64,000 nucleotides of DNA. It comes from Microbacterium paludicola. GTDB taxonomy: Bacteria; Actinomycetota; Actinomycetes; Actinomycetales; Microbacteriaceae. The translations under genes and the position numbers were made by a program. The DNA is taken from NCBI RefSeq assembly GCF_015235415.1, contig NZ_JADGLL010000001.1, forward strand, positions 162,440 to 226,439. The letters run 5' to 3'. The notes below the pieces were generated by a model. It worked only from the letters and a program-made list of their open reading frames with translations, was not told the origin of the DNA and searched no databases. This document shows positions 1 through 12,029 of this stretch, one piece after another (the first letter of the stretch is position 1; each line of letters starts with the position of its first letter).

Positions 1-982
1 AGCGCCTCGATCGGCTCGAAGTCGGCGTAGTAGCCCGAGGTCTCGCCGGTGAGGGCGACGTGCACCGCGTGGTGGTAGTCGTCGCTCCACTGGGCGTGGA
101 TCCCGTAGCCGCCGCCCTCGCGGGGAGTGATCAGCTTCGGCTCGTTCATGTCCGACTCCGCGATGAGCGTGAGCGGACGCCGCAGGTGCGCGCTCAGCGC
201 GTCGACGCGTTCGGCCATCTCCTGCAGCAGGTGCGTGGAGGAGTCGTCGACAAGCGCGTGAACGGCATCCAGGCGGAGCCCGTCCACGTGGAAGTCGCGC
301 AGCCACATGAGGGCGTTGTCGAGGATGTACTCCCGCACCTCGTGCTCGGCGAGATCGAGAGACGACCCCCAGGTGTTGGCGCTCGCGTCCTGCAGGTACG
401 GGGCGAACAGCGGCAGGTAGTTGCCGCTGGGGCCGAGGTGGTTGTACACGACGTCCTGGATGACGCCGAGGCCGGCGGCGTGGCACGCGTCGACGAACCG
501 CTGGTACGCCTCCGGACCACCGTAGGTCTCGTCGACGGCGTACCAGAGCACGCCGTCGTATCCCCAGTTCCAGGCGCCGTTGAACGAGTTCACGGGCAGG
601 ACCTCGACGAGGTCGATGCCGAGGTCGACGAGGTGCGGGAGACGCTCGATGGCGGCATCCAGCGTTCCGTCCGGGGTGAACGTGCCCACATGCATCTCGT
701 AGATCACCGATCCGGCGAGCTGACGGCCGGTCCAACGCTGATCGGTCCAGTCGAAGCCGAGGTCGTGCACCTGGCTCAGCTCATGCACACCGTCGGGCTG
801 GCGCAGCGACCGCGGATCCGGCACGGGTGTGTCGCGATCGTCGAGCAGGTAGCCGTACCGCTGCCCGGGACGACGGGGAACGTCGGCCCGCCACCATCCG
901 CCCTCGCGCCTCATGTCGTGCGTCTGCCCGTCCACGACGAGGCGCACCGATGCGGGGCGCGGCGCCCAGACCTCGAAACCCA

Positions 983-983
<1 letters not shown>
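1..983 (-). CDS. treZ: Malto-oligosyltrehalose trehalohydrolase TreZ (3' end outside window)
   Basis: Cleaves trehalose from maltooligosyl-trehalose made by TreY; a cytosolic GH13 enzyme. The frame opens at ATG 983 and stays open to the left edge, giving about 327 N-terminal residues, so the C-terminus is missing. Visible parts are an N-terminal carbohydrate-binding start ([19 protein letters not shown]), then GH13 motifs: [12 protein letters not shown] (region I), [11 protein letters not shown] (region II, nucleophile Asp) and IAESDMNEP (region III, acid Glu). The ATG overlaps the treY TGA by one base (TGATG), so the genes are translationally coupled as the last cistron of treX-treY-treZ. 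Family assignment is firm. Confidence 0.95.
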
Positions 984-3294
<2,311 letters not shown>

Positions 3295-3298
<4 letters not shown>

Positions 3299-5499
3299 CC
3301 GTCGGCCTCGACGTCCTGACCGCCGGCACCGCCCTGACCGCCCGCCAGCGCCTGCCGGACGGACGCCGCCGGCGACCACTCGGGCGCGGCCGCCTCCTCC
3401 TGCCACTCGCGCAGCACGAGGATCGACCGGGCCGGCACCGCGATGGTGCTTCCCGCCTCGTGAGGTGCGGGATCGCGCCCGTCCGAGGTGTTCAGCACGA
3501 TGTCCCACGACGCCGCGAACTCGTCGGCGGGAAGGGTGAAGTCGACGGGCTCGCTGTGCGCGTTGAAGAACAGCAGGAAGTGCCGGTCGACGATCCGCTC
3601 GCCGCGCGGGCCGCGCTCCTGGATGCCCTGGCCGTTCAGGAACACCCCGAGCGTGCGCGCGTAGCTCGTCTGCCAGTCGCCCTCGTCCATGGGCGAGCCG
3701 TCGGGCGTCAGCCACACGATGTCGGGAAGCGGGTCTCCCTCGCCGCGGCGCACCGGCCGGCCGTCGAAGAAGCCCCACCGCCGGAAGGTCGGATGCTCGC
3801 GCCGCAGGCGCGACACGAGCGCCGTGAACTCGATCAGCGGCTCGTCGGCCTCGTCCCAGTGGATCCAGGTGAGCGGCGAGTCCTGGGCGTACCCGTTGTT
3901 GTTCCCCTGCTGCGTGCGACCGAGCTCGTCGCCGTGAAGCAGCATCGGCACTCCCTGCGACAGCAGCAGCGTCGTCAGCAGGTTGCGCTGCTGCCGCGCG
4001 CGCAGCTCGAGGATCTCGGCATCGTCGGTCGGCCCCTCCACGCCGAGGTTGTACGAGCGGTTGTGCGACTCGCCGTCCCGCCCGTCCTCGCCGTTCGCCT
4101 CGTTGTGCTTCTCGTTGTACGACACGAGGTCGCGCATGGTGAAGCCGTCGTGCGCCGTGACGAAGTTGATGGAGGCGATCGGGCGCCGCGCGCTTCCCTC
4201 GTACAGGTCGGCGGAGCCGGTGAAGCGCGAGGCGAACTCGCCGAGGGTCGAGGGCTCGCCCCGCCAGAAGTCGCGCACCGTGTCGCGGAACTTCCCGTTC
4301 CACTCGGTCCACTGCGGGGGGAAGTTGCCGACCTGGTAGCCGCCGGGACCGACATCCCACGGCTCGGCGATCAGCTTCACCTGCGACACCACCGGATCCT
4401 GCTGCACGAGGTCGAAGAAGCTCGACAGGCGATCGACCTCGTAGAACTCCCGCGCGAGCGTGGATGCGAGGTCGAAGCGGAAGCCGTCGACGTGCATGTC
4501 GGTCACCCAGTACCGCAGCGAGTCCATGATCAGCTGCAGCGAGTGCGGGTTGCGGACGTTGAGTGTGTTGCCCGTGCCCGTGTAGTCCATGTAGTACTGC
4601 GGGTCGTCCTCGACGAGCCGGTAGTAGGCGGCGTTGTCGATTCCCTTGAACGACAGCGTCGGGCCGAGGTGGTTGCCCTCCGCCGTGTGGTTGTAGACGA
4701 CGTCCAGGATGACCTCGATGCCCGCGGCGTGGAGCGCCCGCACCATCGCCTTGAACTCCTGCACCTGCTCGCCGCGGTCGCCGCTGGAGGAGTACTCGTT
4801 GTGCGGCGCGAGGAAGCCGAGCGTGTTGTAGCCCCAGTAGTTGCGCAGCCCCTTCTCCAGCAGGACGGAGTCGTGGATGAACTGGTGCACGGGCATCAGC
4901 TCGATCGCCGTCACGCCCAGCCGCTTCAGGTGGGCGACGACGGCGGGATGGGCGACGCCGGCGTACGTGCCGCGCTGCTCCTCGGGGATCTCGGGATGCA
5001 GCTCGGTGAGGCCCTTCACGTGCGTCTCGTAGATCAGCGTCTGGCCGTAGGGGGTGCCGGGGCGCCGGTCGCCGCGCCAGTCGAAGTACGGGTTGATCAC
5101 CACGGACCGGATGGTGTGCGCGGCCGAGTCGTCCTCGTTGCGCACGTCGGGGTCGTCGAAGTGGTGGTCGAACAGCGACGGATCCCAGTCGATGCTTCCC
5201 GCCAGCGCCTTGGCATACGGGTCGACGAGGAGCTTGCTGGGGTCGCAGCGATGGCCGGCGGCGGGATCGAACGGCCCGTGGACCCGGTAGCCGTACTCCT
5301 GACCGGGGCCGACCCCGGGAAGGTAGGCGTGCCACACGTTCGCGTCGACCTCGATGATGCCGACGCGCGTCTCGGTGCCGTCGTCGTCGAAGAGGCAGAG
5401 CTCGACCTTGTCGGCGACCTCGCTGAAGAGCGCGAAGTTCGTGCCGTCGCCGTCGTATGTCGCACCCAGCGGGTAGGGCCGTCCTGGCCACGTCTCCAT
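3295..5499 (-). CDS. glgX: Glycogen debranching enzyme (GlgX/TreX type)
   Basis: An isoamylase-type GH13 enzyme of 734 aa that removes alpha-1,6 branches, supplying linear maltooligosaccharides to TreY/TreZ. The N-terminal CBM48-like part starts [19 protein letters not shown]. Catalytic regions visible are [24 protein letters not shown] (nucleophile Asp), [13 protein letters not shown] (acid Glu) and [19 protein letters not shown]. It is the first gene of the treXYZ operon, with a 4-nt ATGA overlap with treY. AGGAACGGCAGGATCAC before the ATG holds a weak SD, and a -10-like TAGCGT lies about 48 nt upstream. Confidence 0.95.
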
Positions 5500-5546
5500 G
5501 TGATCCTGCCGTTCCTGTGAGGGGAGCCGGGACAGCTCTCACGGCG

Positions 5547-5552
5547 ACGCTA
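5547..5552 (-). promoter_or_regulatory. Putative -10 of the treXYZ operon
   Basis: On the minus strand GTTAGCGT gives a TAGCGT hexamer of the type seen before several other genes here. It would give a leader of about 40 nt before the debranching-enzyme ATG at 5499. No convincing -35 is visible. Confidence 0.4.
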
Positions 5553-5655
5553 ACGCGGAGACCGGGCCCTGCGGAAGGGCTTGCGAATCGAGCCACCGGG
5601 CCGTTAGAGGAGGGTCTTCGCGGCCGCCGGCGGAGGGGGCGCCGACACCGACGTA

Positions 5656-5669
5656 TGCCCACGGCGAAC
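5656..5669 (+). promoter_or_regulatory. Candidate ClgR operator upstream of clpP1-clpP2
   Basis: TGCCCACGGCGAAC matches the core of the corynebacterial ClgR consensus (CGC-YNANR-GCG-WWS) with one mismatch, T for C at the first base. It lies about 65 bp before the clpP1 start and upstream of a -10-like TAGGGT near 5696. ClgR is a known activator of clpP1P2 in Actinobacteria; the site assignment here is inference. Confidence 0.45.
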
Positions 5670-5732
5670 ACGCGCGAGGCCCGGATAACCCGCGGGTAGG
5701 GTCATATCGACGCACCACTGAATGGAGTGAGA

Positions 5733-6326
5733 ATGCCCGAACCGCTGATGGCACAGAGTGCCTTCGACCGCCTGCTGAAGGACCGCATCATCTGGCTTGG
5801 CTCGGAGGTGCGCGACGACAACGCGAACGAGATCTGCGCGAAGATCCTGCTTCTCGCGGCAGAGGACTCCGAGAAGGACATCTACCTCTACATCAACTCG
5901 CCCGGCGGATCGATCACGGCCGGCATGGCGATCTACGACACCATGCAGTTCGTGCCCAACGACATCGTCACCGTCGGCATCGGCATGGCGGCCTCGATGG
6001 GCCAGCTCCTGCTGACCAGCGGCACCAAGGGCAAGCGCTACATCACGCCGAACGCGCGCGTGCTGCTCCACCAGCCCCACGGCGGCTTCGGCGGCACCGC
6101 GAGCGACATCCAGACGCAGGCGCAGCTCATCCTCGACATGAAGCGCCGTCTTGCCGAGATCACCGCTGCCCAGACCGGCAAGTCGGTCGAGCAGATCAAC
6201 GAGGACGGCGACCGTGACCGCTGGTTCTCGGCCGAGGAGGCCCTCGCGTACGGCTTCGTCGACCACATCCGCGAGCACGCGGCCGACGTCACCGGCGGCG
6301 GCGGCACCGACCGCGCGGCGAACTGA
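5733..6326 (+). CDS. clpP1: ATP-dependent Clp protease proteolytic subunit ClpP1
   Basis: Serine peptidase subunit of the Clp proteolytic barrel, partner of ClpP2 and of ClpX/ClpC. It has 197 aa from ATG 5733 ([15 protein letters not shown]). GTG 5727 is in frame two codons earlier, but GGAG at 5724-5727 overlaps it and fits the ATG better as an SD. The catalytic triad is visible as Ser88 (GMAASMGQ), His113 (LLHQPHGG) and Asp162 (DRDRW), at the spacing of E. coli ClpP. INSPGGS forms the oxyanion region. clpP2 follows 31 bp downstream, and Actinobacteria typically need both subunits. Confidence 0.97.
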   Translation: MPEPLMAQSAFDRLLKDRIIWLGSEVRDDNANEICAKILLLAAEDSEKDIYLYINSPGGSITAGMAIYDTMQFVPNDIVTVGIGMAASMGQLLLTSGTKGKRYITPNARVLLHQPHGGFGGTASDIQTQAQLILDMKRRLAEITAAQTGKSVEQINEDGDRDRWFSAEEALAYGFVDHIREHAADVTGGGGTDRAAN

Positions 6327-6357
6327 GCCCGGGTACACAGAGAAGGACGTATCGAAG

Positions 6358-7023
6358 ATGCACACCCCCTACACCGGCCAGACGTCGCCCCAGGGCCTGC
6401 AGATGCCGGGCAGCCGCTACATCCTGCCCCAGTTCGAGGAGCGCACGGCCTACGGCTACAAGCGCCAGGACCCGTACAACAAGCTGTTCGAAGATCGCGT
6501 GATCTTCCTCGGCGTGCAGGTCGACGACGCGTCCGCAGACGACGTCATGGCGCAGCTGCTTGTGCTCGAGAGCCAGGACCCCGATCGCGACATCATCATG
6601 TACATCAACTCGCCCGGTGGCTCGTTCACGGCCATGACGGCGATCTACGACACGATGCAGTACATCTCGCCCCAGATCCAGACGGTCGTGCTCGGCCAGG
6701 CGGCCTCGGCCGCCGCGGTCCTGCTCGCCGCCGGAGCCCCGGGCAAGCGTCTGGCGCTGCCCAACGCGCGCGTGCTGATCCACCAGCCCGCCGTCGGCGA
6801 GGCCGGTCACGGTCAGGCGTCGGACATCGAGATCCAGGCGGCCGAGATCCTGCGCATGCGCACCTGGCTCGAGGAGACGCTCGCGAAGCACTCGAACAAG
6901 ACGGTCGAGCAGGTCAACAAGGACATCGACCGCGACAAGATCCTGAGCGGCGCGGAGGCGGTCGAGTACGGCCTCGTCGACCAGGTCCTGACGACGCGCA
7001 AGCGCCAGCCGGCCATCAAGTAA
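6358..7023 (+). CDS. clpP2: ATP-dependent Clp protease proteolytic subunit ClpP2
   Basis: Second ClpP paralogue, 221 aa, forming the mixed ClpP1P2 tetradecamer known from Actinobacteria. The start at ATG 6358 is preceded by AGAAGGACG. The longer open frame upstream overlaps clpP1 and is a shadow. It has a long N-terminal extension (about 40 residues before KLFEDRVIFLG) as usual for ClpP2. The triad is Ser in GQAASAAAVLL, His in LIHQPAVGEAGHG and Asp in DIDRDKILSG. It is co-transcribed with clpP1 and followed at once by a strong hairpin terminator. Confidence 0.97.
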   Translation: MHTPYTGQTSPQGLQMPGSRYILPQFEERTAYGYKRQDPYNKLFEDRVIFLGVQVDDASADDVMAQLLVLESQDPDRDIIMYINSPGGSFTAMTAIYDTMQYISPQIQTVVLGQAASAAAVLLAAGAPGKRLALPNARVLIHQPAVGEAGHGQASDIEIQAAEILRMRTWLEETLAKHSNKTVEQVNKDIDRDKILSGAEAVEYGLVDQVLTTRKRQPAIK

Positions 7024-7036
7024 CCACGGCTCGAAA

Positions 7037-7066
7037 CGCCCCGGAACCGCGTGCGGTTCCGGGGCG
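7037..7066 (+). terminator. Terminator after clpP2
   Basis: A perfect 14-bp inverted repeat: CGCCCCGGAACCGC, GT, GCGGTTCCGGGGCG. It starts 13 bp after the clpP2 stop and is followed only by a weak T-run (GTCGGCGTTT). Confidence 0.8.
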
Positions 7067-7146
7067 TCGGCGTTTCCTCGCGGTAATGTCCTCGACATCC
7101 CGGCCCGGCACCATGGGCCGCAATGGAGCGGACGAGAGGCGGGGCA

Positions 7147-8622
7147 ATGACCTGCGTTCAGACCGAGGGCGGACACCGCGAGGGCGGATTCGTGAAGGCG
7201 ATGGGCTCCGTGGACGCCCTGTTCGTGGGGTTCGGGGCGATGATCGGCTTCGGCTGGATCACCCTGACGAGCGGATGGCTCACCACCGCGGGAACCTGGG
7301 GCGCGATGCTCGCGTTCGTCGTCGGCGGCGCCATCATGGTGCTCGTCGGCCTCGTCTACTCCGAGCTCGTGTCGGCGATGCCGCGAGCGGGCGGCGAGCA
7401 CAACTACCTGATGCGCGGCATGGGGCCGCGCTGGTCCCTGGTGGGATCCTGGGCGATCACCGGCGGCTACATCACCGTCATCCTGTTCGAGGCGGTGGCG
7501 ACCCCGCGCACGTTCGACTACCTGTTCCCCGGGCTCGCCTCGCTCATGCCGATGTACACGATCGCCGGCTTCGAGGTCGGGCTGCCGTGGGCGCTCGTCG
7601 GCGTCGTCGCGGCGATCGCCGTCACGTGGATCAACATCCGCGGCGTCAAGATCACGTCGCTCGTGCAGACCTTCGTGGTGTCGTTCCTGCTGCTCGTCGC
7701 GGCGCTGCTGGTCTTCGGCGGGTTCGCGGGCGGCGACATCGCCAACACCGAGCCGGCCTTCGTGGGCGGCGTCGCGGGATTCGCGATCGTGCTGGGCGCG
7801 GTGCCGTTCCTGTTCGTCGGCTTCGACGTCATCCCGCAGGCGGCCGAGGAGATCGACCTGCCGCCGCGCAGGATCGGGCGGATCCTGATCCTGTCGGTCG
7901 CGATGGCCGTCGCGTTCTACCTGATCGTCATCTTCGTGACCTCGCTCGCCATGCCCGCGAGCGAACTCGCGGCGTTCGACCTCGTCACCGCCGACGCGCT
8001 GGCGATCATGCTGGGCGCCGACTTCTGGGGCCGCGTCGTGATCGCGGGCGGGCTCGCGGGCATCCTGACGTCGTGGATCGGATTCCTGCTGGGTGCGTCG
8101 CGGCTGCTCTGGGCGATGTCGATGTCCGGGATGATCCCCGCGTGGTTCGGCCGGATCCATCCGCGCTACCGCACGCCGTCGAACGCCATCCTCTTCATCG
8201 GCGCCCTGTCGGTGATCGCGCCGTTCGGCGGCACGGCCATGCTGGGCTGGGCGGTGGACGGCGGCTCGCCGATGATCGTGCTCGCCTACGCGCTCGTGGC
8301 GCTGTCGTTCTGCCTGCTGCGGATCAAGGACCCCGGGATGGAGCGGCCCTTCCGCGTCGGTCGGGGCCGCACGACCGGCATGGTCGTGGGCGTCGCGGCG
8401 AGCGTGCTGTGCGTGCTTCTCTTCCTGCTCTACATCCCGGGGCTCACGCCCATCAGCATCACTCTCGCCTGGCAGTCGTACCTGATCTTCGGGGTCTGGA
8501 TGCTGGTCGGCGTCGCGTTCGCCTTCCGGCTGCCGGGTGGCATCAAGGCGGGACCGGACACCGAGGCGATCCTGCTCGCGGAGATCGCGGCGAGGCGCGG
8601 GCGGACCTCGTCGGGGACATGA
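7147..8622 (+). CDS. APC-superfamily amino acid permease
   Basis: Integral membrane transporter of 491 aa, probably an amino acid or amine/proton symporter. About 12 hydrophobic segments are visible. The first carries GFGAMIGFGWITLTSGW, the glycine-rich TM1 break of the APC fold, and IPQAAEEIDLPPRRIG matches the intracellular-loop motif of this superfamily. ATG 7147 is chosen because GAGAGGCGGGG lies just upstream; an in-frame ATG at 7123 lacks an SD. Substrate cannot be read from sequence. It interrupts the usual clpP-clpX neighbourhood and sits between two hairpins, so it is its own transcription unit. Confidence 0.85.
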   Translation: MTCVQTEGGHREGGFVKAMGSVDALFVGFGAMIGFGWITLTSGWLTTAGTWGAMLAFVVGGAIMVLVGLVYSELVSAMPRAGGEHNYLMRGMGPRWSLVGSWAITGGYITVILFEAVATPRTFDYLFPGLASLMPMYTIAGFEVGLPWALVGVVAAIAVTWINIRGVKITSLVQTFVVSFLLLVAALLVFGGFAGGDIANTEPAFVGGVAGFAIVLGAVPFLFVGFDVIPQAAEEIDLPPRRIGRILILSVAMAVAFYLIVIFVTSLAMPASELAAFDLVTADALAIMLGADFWGRVVIAGGLAGILTSWIGFLLGASRLLWAMSMSGMIPAWFGRIHPRYRTPSNAILFIGALSVIAPFGGTAMLGWAVDGGSPMIVLAYALVALSFCLLRIKDPGMERPFRVGRGRTTGMVVGVAASVLCVLLFLLYIPGLTPISITLAWQSYLIFGVWMLVGVAFAFRLPGGIKAGPDTEAILLAEIAARRGRTSSGT

Positions 8623-8642
8623 TCCGGAGGGCCGTGACAGGA

Positions 8643-8682
8643 CCGACACCGAAAACGGCGCGTGCCGCGGTCCCGGTGTCGG
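8643..8682. terminator. Inverted repeat between permease and clpX
   Basis: CCGACACC (8643-8650) and GGTGTCGG (8675-8682) form an 8-bp stem with a 24-nt loop 20 nt after the permease stop. It is a weak terminator candidate with no T-tract. Confidence 0.4.
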
Positions 8683-8692
8683 TGGCAGCGGT

Positions 8693-8698
8693 TAGGCT
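8693..8698 (+). promoter_or_regulatory. Putative clpX -10
   Basis: TAGGCT about 38 nt before the clpX ATG is a typical high-GC actinobacterial -10. The leader then contains GAGGAGG (8724-8730) as SD for clpX. Confidence 0.45.
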
Positions 8699-8736
8699 CA
8701 GGGGGACTCGAACGGAAAGGTCCGAGGAGGACACGC

Positions 8737-10008
8737 ATGGCACGTATCGGTGAGAGCGCCGACCTCTTCAAGTGCTCCTTCTGCGGCAAGAGCCAGAAGC
8801 AGGTGCAGCAGCTGATCGCCGGCCCCGGCGTGTACATCTGCGACGAATGCGTCGAGTTGTGCAACGAGATCATCGAAGAGCGGATGGCCGAGTCGGCCGG
8901 CACCGGCGAGGTGGCCGAGTTCGACCTTCCCAAGCCCCGCGAGATCTTCGCGTTCCTGGAGGAGTACGTCATCGGCCAGGACCCCGCCAAGCGGGCCCTC
9001 GCGGTCGCGGTGTACAACCACTACAAGCGCGTGCGCGCCCGTGGTGAGCTCAAGGCGGCAGACCAGAAGGCCGAGGACGTCGAGGTCGCGAAGAGCAACA
9101 TCCTGATGCTCGGCCCCACCGGCTGCGGCAAGACGTATCTGGCGCAGACGCTGGCGAAGCGTCTCAACGTGCCGTTCGCCGTCGCCGACGCCACCGCGCT
9201 GACTGAAGCTGGCTACGTCGGCGAGGACGTCGAGAACATCCTCCTCAAGCTGCTGCAGGCCGCCGACTTCGACGTCAAGCGCGCCGAGACCGGCATCATC
9301 TACATCGACGAGGTCGACAAGATCGCCCGCAAGGCCGAGAACCCGTCGATCACGCGCGACGTCTCGGGCGAGGGTGTGCAGCAGGCGCTGCTGAAGATCC
9401 TCGAGGGCACGGTCGCCTCGGTTCCTCCGCAGGGTGGGCGCAAGCACCCGCACCAGGAGTTCATCCAGATCGACACCACGAACGTGCTGTTCATCGTGGC
9501 CGGCGCCTTCGCGGGCCTGGAGGACATCATCTCCGCCCGTGTCGGCAAGCACGGCGTCGGCTTCGGCGCCCCGCTGCACGACAAGAACGACGACAGCTCC
9601 CTCTTCGGCGAGGTGCTCCCGGAGGACCTGCACAAGTTCGGCCTGATCCCCGAGTTCATCGGCCGGCTTCCCGTCATCGCCTCGGTGCAGCCGCTCGATC
9701 AGGACGCGCTGATGGAGATCCTGACCGTTCCGCGCAACGCGCTGGTCAAGCAGTACCAGCGCATGTTCGAGCTCGACGGCGTGCAGCTCGAGTTCGAAGA
9801 GGACGCACTGCGCGCCATCGCGGATCTGGCGGTGCTGCGCAAGACCGGTGCGCGCGGTCTCCGCGCGATCCTCGAGGACGTGCTCGGCCCGATCATGTTC
9901 GACATCCCTTCGAATGACGACGTGGCGAAGGTGATCGTGACGCGCGCCTCGGTCGAGGACGGCGCCGATCCGACGTTCGTGCTCGCGCAGAAGAAGAAGT
10001 CGGCCTGA
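8737..10008 (+). CDS. clpX: ATP-dependent Clp protease ATP-binding subunit ClpX
   Basis: AAA+ unfoldase of 423 aa that feeds substrates to ClpP1P2. The N-terminal C4 zinc domain has Cys13, Cys16, Cys35 and Cys38 (CSFC...CDEC). Walker A is GPTGCGKT, Walker [11 protein letters not shown], and the pore motif sits in a GYVGEDVEN region. The arginine-finger/sensor stretch includes [12 protein letters not shown] and the C-terminal sensor 2 is [13 protein letters not shown] 8737 with a strong SD (GAGGAGG) 6 nt upstream fixes the start; earlier in-frame codons belong to the leader. A hairpin follows the stop. Confidence 0.98.
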   Translation: MARIGESADLFKCSFCGKSQKQVQQLIAGPGVYICDECVELCNEIIEERMAESAGTGEVAEFDLPKPREIFAFLEEYVIGQDPAKRALAVAVYNHYKRVRARGELKAADQKAEDVEVAKSNILMLGPTGCGKTYLAQTLAKRLNVPFAVADATALTEAGYVGEDVENILLKLLQAADFDVKRAETGIIYIDEVDKIARKAENPSITRDVSGEGVQQALLKILEGTVASVPPQGGRKHPHQEFIQIDTTNVLFIVAGAFAGLEDIISARVGKHGVGFGAPLHDKNDDSSLFGEVLPEDLHKFGLIPEFIGRLPVIASVQPLDQDALMEILTVPRNALVKQYQRMFELDGVQLEFEEDALRAIADLAVLRKTGARGLRAILEDVLGPIMFDIPSNDDVAKVIVTRASVEDGADPTFVLAQKKKSA

Positions 10009-10012
10009 TCTC

Positions 10013-10049
10013 GTCCCGACGGGTGTGAGACGTACGCTCCGTCGGGGAC
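10013..10049 (+). terminator. Hairpin after clpX
   Basis: GTCCCGACGG (10013-10022) pairs with CCGTCGGGGAC (10039-10049) with one bulged G, just after the clpX stop. The loop contains a -10-like TACGCT (10033-10038), so the segment may also carry the promoter of the downstream lipoprotein gene. Confidence 0.45.
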
Positions 10050-10059
10050 ACTCCTCGGT

Positions 10060-10836
10060 ATGAGGACTTCGCGCGCGTACGCGCTGCTCGCCGTTGTCGT
10101 GCTGTCCGGTGCGGCCTCCGGATGCGCATCGCCCTCGGTCGCCGGTTCGCCGGGCGGGGCGGCGTCCGGCGTCTCGTCGCCGTACATGTGCGGGGGAGCG
10201 CCGATCGACTCCGCGGCGTACCGCGAAGCCCGCAGCGCCGACGAGCTGTCGCCGGAGCCCGCGGCGCTTGTGGCGGGCGCGACGGACGACCTGGGAGACC
10301 CCGTGACCGTGGACGACCTCGCCTCGTGGTCGATCGTGAGCGAGAGTTCGGCGAGGGTCACGCTCATCCGGCCCCTGGCGGAGCCCGCCGATCTCCACGG
10401 CAACGGCGAGCTGCATGATCACGAGCTCTTCACCGCGACGACCGAGCTCGGGGACATCCCCTCCTACGGGCAGCTGTCGTCGTGCGCGCTGTCGCTGGAC
10501 CCTGCGCCCCTGACCGGAGCCCTGGTCCAGCGCGACCTGGCCGCTCTCCCGTCACCGGATGACACCACGATCGCGCTCCTCGTCACCGAGGGGGCCTGCA
10601 ACAGCGGGCGGGACGCCGCGGGCCGGATCGAGCTGATCTCGCTGGAGGAGACGGATGCCTCCGTGACGGTGCGCATCGGCATCCGTCCCGAGGGCGGGCC
10701 GCAGACCTGCCCCTCGAACCCCACGACGCCGTTCACCATCGAACTCGCCGAGCGCCTGGGCGACCGGGTTCTCCTGGATGGCTCGCTCGTCTCGCCGCGG
10801 CCGCTGACCGACGGGCACGCGATCTCGTTCGACTGA
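10060..10836 (+). CDS. Putative secreted lipoprotein of unknown function
   Basis: 258 aa. It has a basic N-terminus (MRTSRAYALL), a hydrophobic stretch and an AASGC lipobox-like site placing the lipidated Cys near residue 22, so it is probably anchored outside the membrane. The mature part is acidic with several Cys (YMCGG, SSCALS, EGACNSG, QTCPSN) that could form disulfides. I recognise no domain. It stands alone between clpX and an epoxide-hydrolase-like gene. ATG 10060 lacks an obvious SD; a TACGCT hexamer lies 21 nt upstream. Codon use looks native. Confidence 0.7.
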   Translation: MRTSRAYALLAVVVLSGAASGCASPSVAGSPGGAASGVSSPYMCGGAPIDSAAYREARSADELSPEPAALVAGATDDLGDPVTVDDLASWSIVSESSARVTLIRPLAEPADLHGNGELHDHELFTATTELGDIPSYGQLSSCALSLDPAPLTGALVQRDLAALPSPDDTTIALLVTEGACNSGRDAAGRIELISLEETDASVTVRIGIRPEGGPQTCPSNPTTPFTIELAERLGDRVLLDGSLVSPRPLTDGHAISFD

Positions 10837-10880
10837 GCGCTGTGGTGGCAGGCGCCGACGCCGATGTCGGTGCCCGCGCG

Positions 10881-10886
10881 TAGCGT
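10881..10886 (+). promoter_or_regulatory. Leaderless promoter -10 of the epoxide hydrolase gene
   Basis: TAGCGT ends exactly 6 nt before ATG 10893 and there is no SD. Transcription should begin at or next to the start codon. Confidence 0.55.
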
Positions 10887-10892
10887 GCGCGC

Positions 10893-12005
10893 ATGACCGA
10901 CATCCGACCCTTCCGGCTCCACGTGCCCGACGCCGTGCTCGCGGATCTGCGTGAGCGACTGACGCGCACCAGGCTGCTTCCCGACTCGCCACGGCGGATG
11001 CCGTCGGGGATGACGGCTGACTGGCTGCGTGACCTCGTCGATGCCTGGGCGACGTGGGATTGGCGCGCCCGCGAGGAGTGGCTGGGAGGATGCCCGCAGT
11101 TCCTCGCCGACGTCGACGGCGCGACGATCCATTTTGCGCACCTGCGCTCCGACGCGGCCGATGCGCCCGCCCTGCTGGTGATGCACGGCTGGCCGCACAC
11201 CTTCGCGCTGCAGCTCGACTTCGCGGCGCAGCTGCGCGACTTCCACGTCGTGGTCGCCAGCCTGCCGGGCTTCGCATTCTCGCCGCCGTACGACGACGGA
11301 CCGGCGGATGAAGCGCGCTTCGCGGCGACCATGCACGCGCTGATGACCGACGTGCTCGGCTACACGTCGTACATCACGTACGGCGAGGACGTCTCGGCGA
11401 ACGTCAGCGACCTGATCGCGGCGACGCATCCGGATCAGGTCGCCGGCATCGTCGCGACGCATGCGCACTTCGGCACCCCGGCCGAGCGTGAGGCGAACGA
11501 CGATCCCGCGGTGCGAGCGTTCTTCGCGCGGCTGAACGCCGAGCACGGGCCGAACGGGTCGTACGGTCACGTGCAGTGGGCGCGCCCCGACACCCTCGCG
11601 GCCGCGCTGAACGACTCTCCGGCGGGCGTGCTCGCCTGGATCGCCGAGAAGCTCGCCGAGTGGGCGGATGTCCCAGGCGACGATCCGGCACGGCTCGAGT
11701 CGGTCATCTCGCGCGATCGCATCCTGACGGAGGCGATGATCTACTGGGTCACCCAGAGCATCGCGACGTCGTTCCGGCCGTATCACGAGGGCGCCGACAC
11801 CCCCGGCCCGATCCCGCCGGTCACCGTGCCCGCCGCCGTGTTCATCCAGCGCCATGAGCACGACTATCCGGAGGTCCTCGCGCGCCGCTACTATCTCGAC
11901 CTGCGCGTGTTCGAGCGTCTCGAGCGGGGTGGGCACTTCACGATCGCCGAGGTGCCGCGCGAGATGGCCGACCGCGTCCGGGCGTTCGCGGCGACGCTGC
12001 GCTGA
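10893..12005 (+). CDS. Epoxide hydrolase family protein (alpha/beta hydrolase with EHN domain)
   Basis: 370 aa. The N-terminal EHN module (FRLHVPDAVLADLRERLTRT...W) is typical of microsomal-type epoxide hydrolases; an alpha/beta hydrolase fold follows with the oxyanion HGWPHTF. The nucleophile elbow reads YGEDVSANV, where family members usually have G-G-D-W-G; the Asp nucleophile is kept but flanking residues differ. The catalytic His is in GGHFTIAE. The substrate is unknown, and the altered elbow and large cap leave room for a different hydrolase activity. A TAGCGT hexamer 6 nt before the ATG predicts a leaderless mRNA. It converges with the AhpD-like gene. Confidence 0.85.
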   Translation: MTDIRPFRLHVPDAVLADLRERLTRTRLLPDSPRRMPSGMTADWLRDLVDAWATWDWRAREEWLGGCPQFLADVDGATIHFAHLRSDAADAPALLVMHGWPHTFALQLDFAAQLRDFHVVVASLPGFAFSPPYDDGPADEARFAATMHALMTDVLGYTSYITYGEDVSANVSDLIAATHPDQVAGIVATHAHFGTPAEREANDDPAVRAFFARLNAEHGPNGSYGHVQWARPDTLAAALNDSPAGVLAWIAEKLAEWADVPGDDPARLESVISRDRILTEAMIYWVTQSIATSFRPYHEGADTPGPIPPVTVPAAVFIQRHEHDYPEVLARRYYLDLRVFERLERGGHFTIAEVPREMADRVRAFAATLR

Positions 12006-12029
12006 GCCCCGGCGTCCCCGGCGTGCCGG

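Noticed and set aside
6151..6357. N-terminal extension of ClpP2
   Set aside because: It overlaps clpP1 in another frame; SD-preceded ATG 6358 matches family starts.
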